Source: XYD12-FULL-36-8 sp964613805 | GTDB taxonomy: Bacteria; Bacteroidota; Ignavibacteria; Ignavibacteriales; Ignavibacteriaceae | NCBI GenBank assembly: GCA_964613805.1 | Contig: CAZTJF010000006.1 | Span: 1-64,000 of the forward strand | Length of the DNA stretch: 64,000 nucleotides | Reading direction: 5' to 3' | Shown here: one piece after another, positions 44,964 through 54,485 of the stretch | Position numbering within the stretch: position 1 is the first letter of the stretch | Layout of the letters: each line of letters begins with the position of its first letter | Program-made: the position numbers and the translations under genes | The notes under the pieces: generated by a model | The model's input: only the letters and a program-made list of their open reading frames with translations | Databases searched by the model: none | What the model was told of the DNA's origin: nothing

Positions 44964-45959
44964 TTAGCTAATTCTTTCTATCAAAGAATAGGCAATCCAT
45001 TCGAAGATTTCTCTATCTTCGGCTTTAGATAACTTTTTAAGCGAGTTCACAGCAATGTCAGTATAATGAAATATAGATTTTTTTGCTTCGTCTAAAATGC
45101 CAAGTCTCGTGAAAATCTCTTTGTATTGTGGCACCTGATGTTTTTTAATCCCCTTATTCAAAATCACTTCAAAAAGGATTTTTTTATCTTCACCCTTCGC
45201 ACGCTCGAAAGCTTTTATAAACAAAAAGGTTTTTTTGCCTTCGACTAAATCACCGCCAACAACTTTACCAAATTCTGCTTCATCAGCAATAATATCGAGA
45301 AGATCGTCCTGTATTTGGAATGCAATACCGATGTTTCTTCCATAAGTTTCCAAAGCATTTATTTCACTTTTTGTTCCGCCGCCGATCTGTGCTCCAATTG
45401 AACAGCACATCTCCGCCATCGCAGCTGTCTTTTTGCGAATCATCTCCAAATATTCACTAATGCTGACATTATTGCGTAACTCAAACTCTTTATCCAAACT
45501 TTGACCTTCACAAACCTCAATTAATCCTTTTGTGAAGGAAGCAAGAATATTTTTTGCGTTTCCATTGCAGTCTTTTAGTAAGAATTCATACGCAATGGAC
45601 AGCAAACTATCACCGGCAAGGATTGCCGTATTAACATCATACTTCTTATGCAGAGTGGATCTTCCTCTTCTCTTATCAGCGTTATCCATAATATCATCAT
45701 GAACTAGTGTGAAATTATGGAGAAGTTCAACTGCAACTGCGGCATTATATGCCTTGGTAAATTTTGCACCGACAGCTTTTGCCGAAAGAAGAACTAAAAG
45801 TGGACGTAATCGCTTGCCCCCGCTTTTCAGCAAAAATGCGGATGGCTCATACAAAGATCGTGGTTTACGCTTAGCGAATACTTTTTCTAATCTCTGTTCA
45901 ACAATCTTTCTTTGACCATTGTAAAGTTTGCGAAATTTTTTTGTGGATTGTGGGTTCAA
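44964..45959 (-). CDS. Polyprenyl diphosphate synthase (GGPP/FPP synthase type)
   Basis: 331-residue all-trans prenyltransferase. The first Asp-rich motif is HDDIMDNADKRRGR and the second QIQDDLLDI; GGKRLRPLLVLLSA and the Lys of GGDLVEGKKT are also typical. It condenses IPP with allylic diphosphates. Chain length cannot be set reliably from sequence alone. It overlaps the IPP isomerase gene by four bases, so substrate-supply and chain-building genes are coupled. Confidence 0.9.
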   Translation of the reverse strand: MNPQSTKKFRKLYNGQRKIVEQRLEKVFAKRKPRSLYEPSAFLLKSGGKRLRPLLVLLSAKAVGAKFTKAYNAAVAVELLHNFTLVHDDIMDNADKRRGRSTLHKKYDVNTAILAGDSLLSIAYEFLLKDCNGNAKNILASFTKGLIEVCEGQSLDKEFELRNNVSISEYLEMIRKKTAAMAEMCCSIGAQIGGGTKSEINALETYGRNIGIAFQIQDDLLDIIADEAEFGKVVGGDLVEGKKTFLFIKAFERAKGEDKKILFEVILNKGIKKHQVPQYKEIFTRLGILDEAKKSIFHYTDIAVNSLKKLSKAEDREIFEWIAYSLIERIS

Positions 45960-47020
45960 TAAAGTTTTTCCTTAAGAATGATTTTATTTTTACGAAAATC
46001 CATTAGTGATTGCGATCCAGTTAGAAACATAACTGATTTCAGGAATTCAAACCAGGTTCGAATTAAATTTATAACTCCTTCAACACCATTTTTTTCAAGT
46101 GTTTGCAAAATTATTCTTGCAGAAGCTGCAATATCAGCACCCAAAGCAAGTGCTTTTACAGTATCCATCGCAGAATTAATTCCACCAGATCCAATCAAAA
46201 CAAAATTAAAAGACTTTCTTAATTTACTAATCTCTTTGATACAATAAGCAGTTGGAATTCCCCAATCCCAAAATTCATTTCCTTGCTGATTTTTATTTCT
46301 AAGAATTTCCACACCAGCCCAGCTTGTACCGCCTGAACCGGCAACATCGATCCCTTTTACTCCGACTTCGAGTAATTTTTTGGCTGCTTCTCCGGAAATA
46401 CCAGCACCAACCTCTTTAACAATAATTGGAACTTCTAAAACTTTTACAAGCTTTCTAATTTTTTCAAGCAATCCTTTGAAATTTGGTTCACCTTCTTTCT
46501 GCAATAATTCTTGAAGCGGATTTAGATGAATTACCATTGCATCAGCTTCAATTTGATCGACTAAATCTTGCACTAAATCAAGGTTCTTTAGCTTGACAAC
46601 TTGAGCAGCACCAATATTTCCAAATACTGGAACTGTCGGAGCATTTTTTCTAATAGTTCTGTATGAATGGTGATGGTTATTATTTTCTAATGCTTGTCTC
46701 TGACTGCCAACTCCAATGGCAACGTCAAGTTCTTCTGCAGCTATGGCTAATTTTTCATTTATTTTTTCTGCTTCACCCGTTCCGCCAGTCATGCAAGAAA
46801 TTAAGAACGGATAGCATATTTTCTTCTTAAATAGTTTCGTTTCTAGATTGATTTTTTCAATCTCAACTTCTGTAATTGCATAATGAATAAAATCATACTG
46901 CTCAAAGCCATTAGTATTGGATTTGAATTTCACGTCATCAGTTAAACACAATTTGAGATGCTCTCGTTTTCGTTTAGCTGTGTGATCTTCTGGAATTTTA
47001 ATTTCGTTTTTGTGTTTCAA
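45956..47020 (-). CDS. fni: Type 2 isopentenyl-diphosphate delta-isomerase
   Basis: 354-residue FMN-dependent TIM barrel of the Idi-2 family. Family stretches include KRKREHLKLCL at the N-terminus, SCMTGGTGEA, VGSQRQALEN, HLNPLQELLQKEGEP, the FMN-binding GSGGTSWAGVE, and IGSGGINSAMDTVKALALGAD. It interconverts IPP and DMAPP. It is the most upstream gene of the long minus-strand run. The start codon is TTG at 47018-47020. Confidence 0.93.
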   Translation of the reverse strand: MKHKNEIKIPEDHTAKRKREHLKLCLTDDVKFKSNTNGFEQYDFIHYAITEVEIEKINLETKLFKKKICYPFLISCMTGGTGEAEKINEKLAIAAEELDVAIGVGSQRQALENNNHHHSYRTIRKNAPTVPVFGNIGAAQVVKLKNLDLVQDLVDQIEADAMVIHLNPLQELLQKEGEPNFKGLLEKIRKLVKVLEVPIIVKEVGAGISGEAAKKLLEVGVKGIDVAGSGGTSWAGVEILRNKNQQGNEFWDWGIPTAYCIKEISKLRKSFNFVLIGSGGINSAMDTVKALALGADIAASARIILQTLEKNGVEGVINLIRTWFEFLKSVMFLTGSQSLMDFRKNKIILKEKLY

Positions 47021-47093
47021 TTTTATTCAATATTCGATGTTCTTCTTAATAGATTCATGGCTCAAGACGATTTTCTTTTATTTCATATAACTC

Positions 47094-47109
47094 CAGCTTT
47101 ATAGCTGGG
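47094..47109. repeat. Small hairpin in the intergenic region before the first sugar transporter
   Basis: CCAGCT, loop TTAT, AGCTGG. It lies in the 242-base gap between fni and the MFS gene. An ACTTTAGTCC decamer about 30 bases on recurs at 53211-53220, so this may be the remnant of a dispersed repeat. Confidence 0.35.
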
Positions 47110-47262
47110 ATTAACAAGTCCAACTGCCAAACCTAAACTTTAGTCCATTCCTTTGATCATTTACCCAGAGCAGTTTGAGATAATTGCAAAAAGATATTTT
47201 GTGTGAATTACTTATCTTTACAAAAAATTTTCACAACTCTATTTTAAAATAGGAAATTCTCC

Positions 47263-48771
47263 ATGCAAAAACCTCGTTTATCCTTCTGGCAAATATGGAA
47301 TATGAGCTTCGGATTCCTCGGTATTCAATTCGGATTTGCACTTCAAAATGCTAATGTTAGCAGAATATTCGAAACACTTGGTGCGAAAATAGAAGATATC
47401 CCAATATTATGGATTGCAGCTCCTGTTACCGGTCTGATTGTTCAGCCAATTATTGGACACATGAGTGACAAAACTTGGAACCGGCTTGGCCGAAGACGAC
47501 CTTTCTTTTTGGTTGGGGCTATCCTTGCATCAGCGGCAATTATGATAATGCCTAATTCGCCAACACTTTGGGTTGCAGCAGGAATGCTTTGGATAATGGA
47601 TGCATCAATAAATATTTCGATGGAACCATTTCGGGCATTTGTTGGCGATATGCTTCCATCCGAACAGCGGACTATTGGTTTTTCAATGCAAAGTTTTTTT
47701 ATTGGTACCGGTGCCATTATCGCATCAGCTCTGCCTTACATGATGACAAATTGGTTTGGAATTTCTAATACTGCAGATCCCGGAACCATTCCTGATTCAG
47801 TTAAATTCTCTTTTTACATCGGGGGAATAGTATTTCTGCTTGCTGTTTTATATACAGTTTTTTCAACCAAAGAATATTCTCCTGAAGAATTAAAACGGTT
47901 TTCTGAGTCAGATAAAAATTCAATTCTTTCTGAATCATCATCGCGATCTTCTGAAAATATTGCTTCTGCTAAGTTTAATAAAAACGGAGTGATTTGGATT
48001 ATAGTTGGATTGGTCGGTTCATCAATTTTACATTTTATTCTTCATGAAAATGATTACGGACTATACGTTCTTTTTGTTGGGTCAGTCATTTTCGGGCTTT
48101 TACAATTGATAGCTGGATTTTTCACAAACCAAAATAAAACATCAAGTGGATTAGTTTCCATCTTGAATGATCTTTACAAAATGCCAAAGACGATGAAGCA
48201 GCTTGCAGTTGTTCAATTCTTCTCATGGTTTGCATTGTTTGCGATGTGGATTTACACGACTCCAGCAGTTACACATCACATTTATGGAGCAACCGATCCC
48301 GCTTCCAATCTTTACAATGAAGGAGCAAATTGGGTCGGCATTTTGATGGCTGTTTACAATGGTTTTGCTGCCATAATGGCTTTTGCTTTAGTTGCAATGG
48401 CAAAGAAAACAAATAGAAAAACAGTTCACATGATTTCTTTGATAATCGGCGGATTGGCTTTTGCTTCTTTCTATGTGATTAAAAATCCAAATATGCTTTT
48501 GCTCTCCGAACTTGGAATTGGATTAGCATGGGCTTCAATTCTTGCAATGCCTTATGCAATACTTGCCGGATCACTTCCTCCGGAAAAAATGGGAGTGTAC
48601 ATGGGCATCTTCAATTTCTTCATTGTTATTCCCCAAATTACTGCGGCAGCTATACTTGGCTTTTTTGTGAAGAACATTGTCGGCGGAGAAGCGATTTACG
48701 CTTTACTTCTCGGCGGTGCTTCTATGATTATTGCCGGATTAATGGTTTATTTTGTTGATGATGTGGATTGA
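47263..48771 (+). CDS. MFS sugar transporter, SLC45/GPH-like
   Basis: 502 residues, about twelve membrane helices. The N-terminus (WNMSFGFLGIQFGFALQNAN) and the helix 2-3 loop with motif-A-like GHMSDKTWNRLGRRRPF are those of the sucrose/maltose transporter group. A hydrophilic loop of ~60 residues separates the two halves. A second, related transporter gene is convergent 155 bases away, and an exported alpha-amylase follows. Uptake of maltose, sucrose or short alpha-glucans by proton symport is the best guess. AGGAAAT precedes the ATG. Confidence 0.82.
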   Translation: MQKPRLSFWQIWNMSFGFLGIQFGFALQNANVSRIFETLGAKIEDIPILWIAAPVTGLIVQPIIGHMSDKTWNRLGRRRPFFLVGAILASAAIMIMPNSPTLWVAAGMLWIMDASINISMEPFRAFVGDMLPSEQRTIGFSMQSFFIGTGAIIASALPYMMTNWFGISNTADPGTIPDSVKFSFYIGGIVFLLAVLYTVFSTKEYSPEELKRFSESDKNSILSESSSRSSENIASAKFNKNGVIWIIVGLVGSSILHFILHENDYGLYVLFVGSVIFGLLQLIAGFFTNQNKTSSGLVSILNDLYKMPKTMKQLAVVQFFSWFALFAMWIYTTPAVTHHIYGATDPASNLYNEGANWVGILMAVYNGFAAIMAFALVAMAKKTNRKTVHMISLIIGGLAFASFYVIKNPNMLLLSELGIGLAWASILAMPYAILAGSLPPEKMGVYMGIFNFFIVIPQITAAAILGFFVKNIVGGEAIYALLLGGASMIIAGLMVYFVDDVD

Positions 48772-48926
48772 TAGTAGTGATCGAGATCCTGTTCGATCCG
48801 CTGTTAACGTATACTTTAAATGCTGCACAACCAGGAGGTCGTTCCCTACGAAAAACAAGATATGCTAGATTTTCCACAGAAGAAGCGCTACTCTAAATCC
48901 GGCATATCAAAATCGCCATTAAATAT

Positions 48927-50420
48927 TTAATGCCCAGCTTTTCCTTGTTGTGTCACTTCGCCTCCATGAACTTTTTCTTCCTTCACAAGCATCCATAAAA
49001 ATGCTGAGATAGCAAGTGTGATTGTGCTTATAATGAATATCAAATTTTTATTATCAGCTTGACTAATCGCTAGTCCAATTCCAAAGCTTGCAACCAGCTG
49101 AGGTAAAACTACTGAGAGATTGAATAATCCCATGAATAATCCCATCTTCGTTTGATCGACTTGCTGAGACATAATTGCAAAAGGCAAACTAATAGTTGAT
49201 GCCCAGCCAATTCCAAGTATTGCCATAATTGCGTAAATGATTATTGGCGAGAATCCTAAAAGCAGCATGGCAGCATATCCAACAGCCATTGATGCGATGC
49301 AAATGAAATGTGTTTTTACTTTCCCAATTTTTCTTGTGATTGGTTCCAATACAAATGCCGGCAAGACTGCTGCAATCGCATTAAAAATTAAAAAGCTGAT
49401 TGTTACAACTTTACCCATTTGAATAGACACATCTTCGGGAATTACACTGCCCTCTCCATATCCAAACACTTTGTACTGCACATAAGCAAACATGTAAACG
49501 AACATCGTCTGAATTCCAACCCAAGTAAAGGAATGTGCGGCAAGCACTTTCTTAAATCCGATCAATCCTTTTTCCGCGGCAGATTTTCCTTCACTCTTCT
49601 GCATCAATACTTTGAAAATGAAAAATAAAGTGACTACAAAACAAATCATCTCTGCATAATAATTATCAAACTTGAAATTCAGCAATCTCATTGTTAGAGC
49701 GTAAACAGCATAAAGCAAAAATCCCCACAAAGGTTGGATGTAGTTTAATATCTCCCTAAAAGAAGTTTTTGATTTTGTTTTTGAATCTTCTTCAGTTTCA
49801 CCAGCAAGATATCTCGGCTCTTCAATAAAAAAAGTAGGAATAAGAGATAAGAACAGCACGAGAAAAACTCCGAAGTAAATCAAGACATAATTATCCCAAA
49901 TTGCTCCGATAACATATGCAAGAACCCCGAACGTTCCAGAAATTGTTTGCATCCACGTATAACCTTTAGTCCGCTCCACTCCTTCCGGAGTAACATCTGC
50001 TATGATTGAACGAGTCGGATTGAAACTCACATTTATTGCAAGATCAAGAGTGAGTGCAACAACAATTGCAACTCCAAGAATACCTCCAATTCCGAGCGAA
50101 GAGGAAATTACGTCAATGTTTGGTAAGGCAAGAAGCATCATTGCAGCTAGGAACCCACCAATGAGAATGAATGGTCGTCGTCTTCCATTCCACATCCAAA
50201 CTTTATCGCTGATTATTCCAATTATCACTTGTCCCAGAATTCCCGCAATTGGTCCAGCAGCCCAGACAAGTCCCACGTCATGAATGTCAAGCTTATATTT
50301 TGTACTGAGTATCCAGCTTAATGCTGAGATCTGAATTGACAATGCAAAACCCATAGCTGTAGCCGGTAATGCGAGTATTGCATAAAAAGTATTTGTAAGT
50401 TTTTTCTGGATTTCTAACAT
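48927..50420 (-). CDS. Second MFS sugar transporter, SLC45/GPH-like
   Basis: 497 residues, about twelve helices, with the same family marks as its convergent neighbour: an N-terminal ATAMGFALSIQISALSWIL, the loop GIISDKVWMWNGRRRPFIL, a TRSIIADVTPEG segment after helix 4, and ISLPFAIMSQQVDQTKMGLFMGLFN in helix 10-11. The two proteins are diverged, so this is not a recent duplication. It lies 185 bases downstream of, and on the same strand as, the exported alpha-amylase, from which it is separated by a palindromic repeat. A maltodextrin or glucose role is inferred from context. Confidence 0.82.
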   Translation of the reverse strand: MLEIQKKLTNTFYAILALPATAMGFALSIQISALSWILSTKYKLDIHDVGLVWAAGPIAGILGQVIIGIISDKVWMWNGRRRPFILIGGFLAAMMLLALPNIDVISSSLGIGGILGVAIVVALTLDLAINVSFNPTRSIIADVTPEGVERTKGYTWMQTISGTFGVLAYVIGAIWDNYVLIYFGVFLVLFLSLIPTFFIEEPRYLAGETEEDSKTKSKTSFREILNYIQPLWGFLLYAVYALTMRLLNFKFDNYYAEMICFVVTLFFIFKVLMQKSEGKSAAEKGLIGFKKVLAAHSFTWVGIQTMFVYMFAYVQYKVFGYGEGSVIPEDVSIQMGKVVTISFLIFNAIAAVLPAFVLEPITRKIGKVKTHFICIASMAVGYAAMLLLGFSPIIIYAIMAILGIGWASTISLPFAIMSQQVDQTKMGLFMGLFNLSVVLPQLVASFGIGLAISQADNKNLIFIISTITLAISAFLWMLVKEEKVHGGEVTQQGKAGH

Positions 50421-50475
50421 AAATTGTTTCCTTCGTTACTTTAATTATTGTTAAAAAATTTCATGTAATCTTGTC

Positions 50476-50594
50476 GTCATTTCGAACCCCGAGATCCGAA
50501 AAGTCACAGAGATATATCGGGATGAGAAATCCCAAAACTGAATAAAGATTTCTCAGTCACCTCACATAATCTATACGAGTTCCTTCGAAATGAC
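50476..50594. repeat. MITE-like palindromic element with 11-bp inverted ends
   Basis: Perfect terminal inverted repeats, GTCATTTCGAA (50476-50486) and TTCGAAATGAC (50584-50594). Inside is a second inverted pair, GAGAAATC (50524-50531) and GATTTCTC (50547-50554). It is 119 bases long with no ORF. It is related in layout to the repeat at 3982-4064. It fills most of the gap between the amylase and transporter genes and may fold into a long RNA hairpin. Confidence 0.7.
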
Positions 50595-50605
50595 TCTTCT
50601 TAATA

Positions 50606-52441
50606 TTATTCTGATATTAGCAATAAAAATATTTCCGCTGATTTACTTTTAATTGAAATTCTGCTGTTCAGTGTTAAGTCTATAACTTCATTTGTTTTTG
50701 CATTCATTACTTTTTTGAATTTACCAAAGGTTTCAGGATACTTCCCCAAGTCGGCTTCAATTTTCGTATCATTATCATTAGCTATAATTAAGGTTGTTTC
50801 AGCTTTCAATTCTTTGATAAAACCATAAACATTATTAAAAGGATAGAAGTGAATCAGCTGACCTTGGGAAAGAGATTTATACTTTTTTCTTATTTCCAAA
50901 AGTTGTTTTGTAAACTCAAAAATATCATTTTCATATCCAGTTCTGCCTGTGTTTAAAAAAGCATTTCGAGAATCGTCCTCAAAACCGCCGGGAAAAGGAG
51001 TGCGAATGTTTCCGTGTTTTTCATCACCAACAATTCCGATCTCTGAACCATAAAGTAATTTCGGTATACCGCGAGTTGTTAGAAGAATGGTAAGTGCAAT
51101 TTTATACTTCTCAACATTTCCATTTGCGACAAACATTCCACGAGAAATATCATGATTATCAAAAAAAGTTAAAAGATTGTTCGGATTGTAATAAAGAAAA
51201 TCTTGTGCGAGTGTATTGAAAATTCCTTCAAGTCCTTTTTTTCCGCTCAAATAATTGCGGAAAGCATCGGCTAAAGCAAAATCGGTAACGCAAGGAAGAT
51301 TGGAATCAAGATGCACTCCAAATTTATTTTTCTGTTGATATGCAGCAAGATACGCTGGTTCGCCTGTCCATATTTCACCAACGATATTGAACTTAGGATA
51401 CTCAGTTAGAATTGTTTTATTATATTCAGCCATTGCATATTGATTGCAATAAGGATAAGTGTCTTCACGAATTCCATCAATTCCTGTATACTCAATCCAC
51501 CAAATCGTATTTTGTATCAGATATTTTTTTAGTAAAGGATTCGCTTGATTCAAATCAACCATGTAATTTTCAAACCAGCCGTTCCAAGTTAAATCCACAG
51601 ATTCACCAGGACTGTATGGATCCGGAAACGTCATTTTATTATGATTTGCCGGAAGATGATTTTCAACAGTTCCATTTATCCAATCTTTATAAGGAAGATT
51701 TTTGATCCAAGGATGGTTTATACCAATGTGATTGCTAACGTGATCCATGATTACTTTCAATCCTCGTTTATGAGCTTCATCAACTAATGTTTTGTATAAT
51801 TCATTAGTTCCGAAGCGAGGGTCAATCCTATACAGATTTGTTGCCGCATAACCGTGATAACTCATCCACATATTGTTTTCAAGCATTGGGGTACTCCAAA
51901 TTGTGGTAACTCCAAGCTCTTTAAGATAATCCAACTTTGAAATGATACCTTCAATATCGCCTCCTTTTCTTCCATCCAAATCTTTTGATGTAAATTCATC
52001 CAAGCTGTCATCAATTTTGTTGTTTTTAGGATTCCCGTCACAAAAACGATCAGCCATAATTAAATAAACAACATCCTCGTTCGAAAATCCTTTGTGTGTA
52101 TTGGGTGACAAGTCACGCTTGAGTATTCGATAATCAAGCTTAATCTTCTCACTGCCTTTAGAAAAGATTAACTCAAATTTTCCAGTAGTGACATTTTTTA
52201 GAGAGACATCTGCAAAAATGTAAGATGAATTTTGAGCTGGAGTAACTTTTTTGATCTTAAATTTTTTGTTTGAACTTGAAAGATTAACATCATCAAGATT
52301 TTCTCCATAAACCAGTAGTTGCAGTTCCTGGTTCTTCATCCCGCTCCACCAATTAGGCGGTTCTATTTTGCTGATTTTGAAAGATTGGCCAACAACGGAC
52401 GAGAATAAAAATATAGAAATGAAATAGATTCTTAAAAGCAT
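50606..52441 (-). CDS. Exported alpha-amylase (GH13, cyclomaltodextrinase/neopullulanase-like)
   Basis: 611 residues from the ATG at 52441. An upstream in-frame ATG at 52549 would add 36 residues ahead of the signal peptide (LLRIYFISIFLFSSVVGQ) and is rejected. An N-terminal Ig-like domain (IEPPNWWSGMKNQELQLLVYG) is followed by the GH13 barrel: VIYLIMADRFCDGNP-type start, DHVSNHIG, the nucleophile Asp in GIREDTYPY (about 326), the acid Glu in NIVGEIWTGEP (about 357), and FFDNHD (about 428). The layout is that of SusA-like neopullulanases, which cut alpha-1,4-glucans and cyclodextrins in the periplasm. Its products would suit the nearby transporters. Confidence 0.9.
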   Translation of the reverse strand: MLLRIYFISIFLFSSVVGQSFKISKIEPPNWWSGMKNQELQLLVYGENLDDVNLSSSNKKFKIKKVTPAQNSSYIFADVSLKNVTTGKFELIFSKGSEKIKLDYRILKRDLSPNTHKGFSNEDVVYLIMADRFCDGNPKNNKIDDSLDEFTSKDLDGRKGGDIEGIISKLDYLKELGVTTIWSTPMLENNMWMSYHGYAATNLYRIDPRFGTNELYKTLVDEAHKRGLKVIMDHVSNHIGINHPWIKNLPYKDWINGTVENHLPANHNKMTFPDPYSPGESVDLTWNGWFENYMVDLNQANPLLKKYLIQNTIWWIEYTGIDGIREDTYPYCNQYAMAEYNKTILTEYPKFNIVGEIWTGEPAYLAAYQQKNKFGVHLDSNLPCVTDFALADAFRNYLSGKKGLEGIFNTLAQDFLYYNPNNLLTFFDNHDISRGMFVANGNVEKYKIALTILLTTRGIPKLLYGSEIGIVGDEKHGNIRTPFPGGFEDDSRNAFLNTGRTGYENDIFEFTKQLLEIRKKYKSLSQGQLIHFYPFNNVYGFIKELKAETTLIIANDNDTKIEADLGKYPETFGKFKKVMNAKTNEVIDLTLNSRISIKSKSAEIFLLLISE

Positions 52442-52636
52442 TGATATCGGCAAATTTTTGATGTCAAAGATAGATAAATATTTTGTTTTATTACACTCAT
52501 CAAAGATATGCCAGATTCTAACTTCGATAAGGCCATCGTCTTTTGGCATATCTTATAATATCTATCGTAAGAAAATTTTTCACATCCTTGCATTTTATAT
52601 CAATTACAATGATTTTTGTTCTCACGATTGAAAAAA

Positions 52637-53095
52637 ATGGAAACCATAGACAAAGAAAAAAATATAACTGTAAATCGCAAAGCAAGACATGAATATTCCA
52701 TACTTCAAACATTTGAAACTGGCATTGTTCTTAAAGGAACTGAAGTAAAAGCACTCAGGCAAGGAAAGGCAAATTTGGTAGATAGTTATGCTAACATTGA
52801 AAAAGGTGAGGTCTGGTTGATGAGTGCAAACATAAGTGCATATGAACAAGGGAACATCAACAATCACGAACCGACGAGATCGAGAAAACTGCTTTTAAAT
52901 AAAAGTGAAATAAGAAGATTAATCGGCAAAGTGAAAGAAAAAGGATTAACCCTAATTCCACTAAGACTATATTTTAAAAATGGAAAGGTAAAAGTTGAGC
53001 TGGCTGTGGCTAAAGGTAAAAAGGTTTATGATAAACGGGAATCAATAGCTAAAAGAGATTTTGAAAGAGATCAAGAACGAAGATTTAAACAATAA
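52637..53095 (+). CDS. smpB: SsrA-binding protein
   Basis: 152 residues from the ATG at 52637; an upstream TTG (52616) would add seven residues not found in the family. Core motifs: ITVNRKARHEY, GIVLKGTEVKALRQGKANL, NINNHEPTRSRKLLLNK, KGLTLIPLRLYF, and the basic C-terminal tail ending in the KKVYDKRESIAKRDFERD region. It binds tmRNA and brings it to stalled ribosomes. The tmRNA gene is not in the window. Confidence 0.95.
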   Translation: METIDKEKNITVNRKARHEYSILQTFETGIVLKGTEVKALRQGKANLVDSYANIEKGEVWLMSANISAYEQGNINNHEPTRSRKLLLNKSEIRRLIGKVKEKGLTLIPLRLYFKNGKVKVELAVAKGKKVYDKRESIAKRDFERDQERRFKQ

Positions 53096-53174
53096 CAAAT
53101 AAAAAAATAGTGGCTAAAGCCTTTTGAATATCTTCTTTCATATATCCTCAGACTTTCACAAAGTGATGGCTATG

Positions 53175-53217
53175 CTAAAGTCTGGGGTTGGGAACAAAGA
53201 AATAGGATAGACTTTAG
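53175..53217. repeat. Inverted repeat between smpB and tyrS
   Basis: CTAAAGTCT (53175-53183) pairs with AGACTTTAG (53209-53217) around a 25-base loop. A further AGACTTT lies just upstream. The surrounding ~145-base gap is otherwise empty. It may be a degraded dispersed repeat or an imperfect terminator for smpB. Confidence 0.4.
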
Positions 53218-53241
53218 TCCTGAAGTATTAAAAACACAACC

Positions 53242-54465
53242 ATGACAAAAATAAATTTTCCAACTATAAATGAACAGATGAACCTCATTAAAAGAGGTAC
53301 ATTTGAAATTATTCCAGAAGATGAACTCGTTAAAAAATTAGAGCGGTCACTAAAGGAAGGAAAACCGCTGAACATTAAACTTGGCTGTGACCCAAGTCGT
53401 CCCGATTTACATATCGGGCACTCAGTCGTTTTAAGAAAACTTGCTCACTTTCAGTCACTTGGTCATCTCGCAATTTTAATTATTGGTGATTTCACAGGAA
53501 TGATTGGCGATCCTTCAGGAAGAAATGTTACTCGTCCAGCATTATCTCTTGAAGAAACCCGTGAGCATGGAAAATCTTACTTTATACAAGCTTCTAAAAT
53601 TTTGGATAAAGAAAAAACTAAGATTGTATACAACTCTGAGTGGCTAAGTAAAATGACCTTTGAGGATGTAATAAAATTATCGTCAAAATACACCGTTGCA
53701 AGAATGCTTGAACGTGATGATTTTACCAAGCGATTTAAATCCGGCGAACCAATCAGTATGCATGAATTCCTCTACCCTCTTGCCCAAGCAATGGATTCAG
53801 TTGCAATTAAAAGTGATGTTGAACTTGGAGGAACTGATCAGAAATTTAATCTCCTTGTCGGCAGGGATATTCAAAAAGAATTTGGAATCGAAGCACAGGT
53901 AATTATCACTATGCCGCTGATTGTTGGAACCGACGGTGCTGAGAAAATGAGCAAATCATACAATAACTATATTGGTATATCAGAATCACCTAAGGAAATT
54001 TTGGGGAAGACTCTATCAATACCAGATTCCTTAATTTATAATTATTTTGAACTTGCGACCGATCTTCCGAATTTGGAACTACTGGAAATCAAAAATAAAC
54101 TTGACGATCCAAATACAAATCCACGTGATATAAAAAGAAAACTTGCAAAGACATTGGTTACCATGTACCATGATGCAGGAGCGGCAAAAAATGCAGAAGA
54201 AGAATTTGACAGAATTTTTGTGAATAAGGGAACACCCGATGACGTTCCTCAATTTAAATTCGGAGACAGAAAAGAAATAAATATTTTAGATTTAATAATT
54301 TTAGTAAATTTCGCTCCGTCAAAAGGAGAAGCAAAACGATTGGTCACTCAAGGTGGAGTAACGCTCGATGGAGAAAAAATACGTGATTTTCAAAAATCAA
54401 TTTCTCTTGAATCGGGACAGATACTAAAAGTTGGTAAAAGGAAATTCATTGAACTAATAAAATAA
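53242..54465 (+). CDS. tyrS: Tyrosyl-tRNA synthetase
   Basis: 407 residues, class I. The HIGH motif is in GCDPSRPDLHIGHSVVL and KMSKS in GAEKMSKSYNNYIG. The tyrosine-binding region reads PLAQAMDSVAIKSDVELGGTDQKFN in the genome (positions about 177-201, split here for length: PLAQAMDSVAIKSD, VELGGTDQKFN). An S4 RNA-binding domain ends the protein (PSKGEAKRLVTQGGVTLDG). This is the TyrZ-like form. It is the first gene of a plus-strand run with the arginine decarboxylase. Confidence 0.95.
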   Translation: MTKINFPTINEQMNLIKRGTFEIIPEDELVKKLERSLKEGKPLNIKLGCDPSRPDLHIGHSVVLRKLAHFQSLGHLAILIIGDFTGMIGDPSGRNVTRPALSLEETREHGKSYFIQASKILDKEKTKIVYNSEWLSKMTFEDVIKLSSKYTVARMLERDDFTKRFKSGEPISMHEFLYPLAQAMDSVAIKSDVELGGTDQKFNLLVGRDIQKEFGIEAQVIITMPLIVGTDGAEKMSKSYNNYIGISESPKEILGKTLSIPDSLIYNYFELATDLPNLELLEIKNKLDDPNTNPRDIKRKLAKTLVTMYHDAGAAKNAEEEFDRIFVNKGTPDDVPQFKFGDRKEINILDLIILVNFAPSKGEAKRLVTQGGVTLDGEKIRDFQKSISLESGQILKVGKRKFIELIK

Positions 54466-54485
54466 TCTAACGAAAGGAAAATAAA

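Noticed and set aside
48772..48926. Intergenic stretch between the two convergent transporters
   Set aside because: Checked for a bidirectional terminator; no stable hairpin with T run stands out, so no feature is listed.
52442..52549. Longer start for the alpha-amylase
   Set aside because: It would place 36 charged residues ahead of a clear signal peptide; the ATG at 52441 starts that signal directly.
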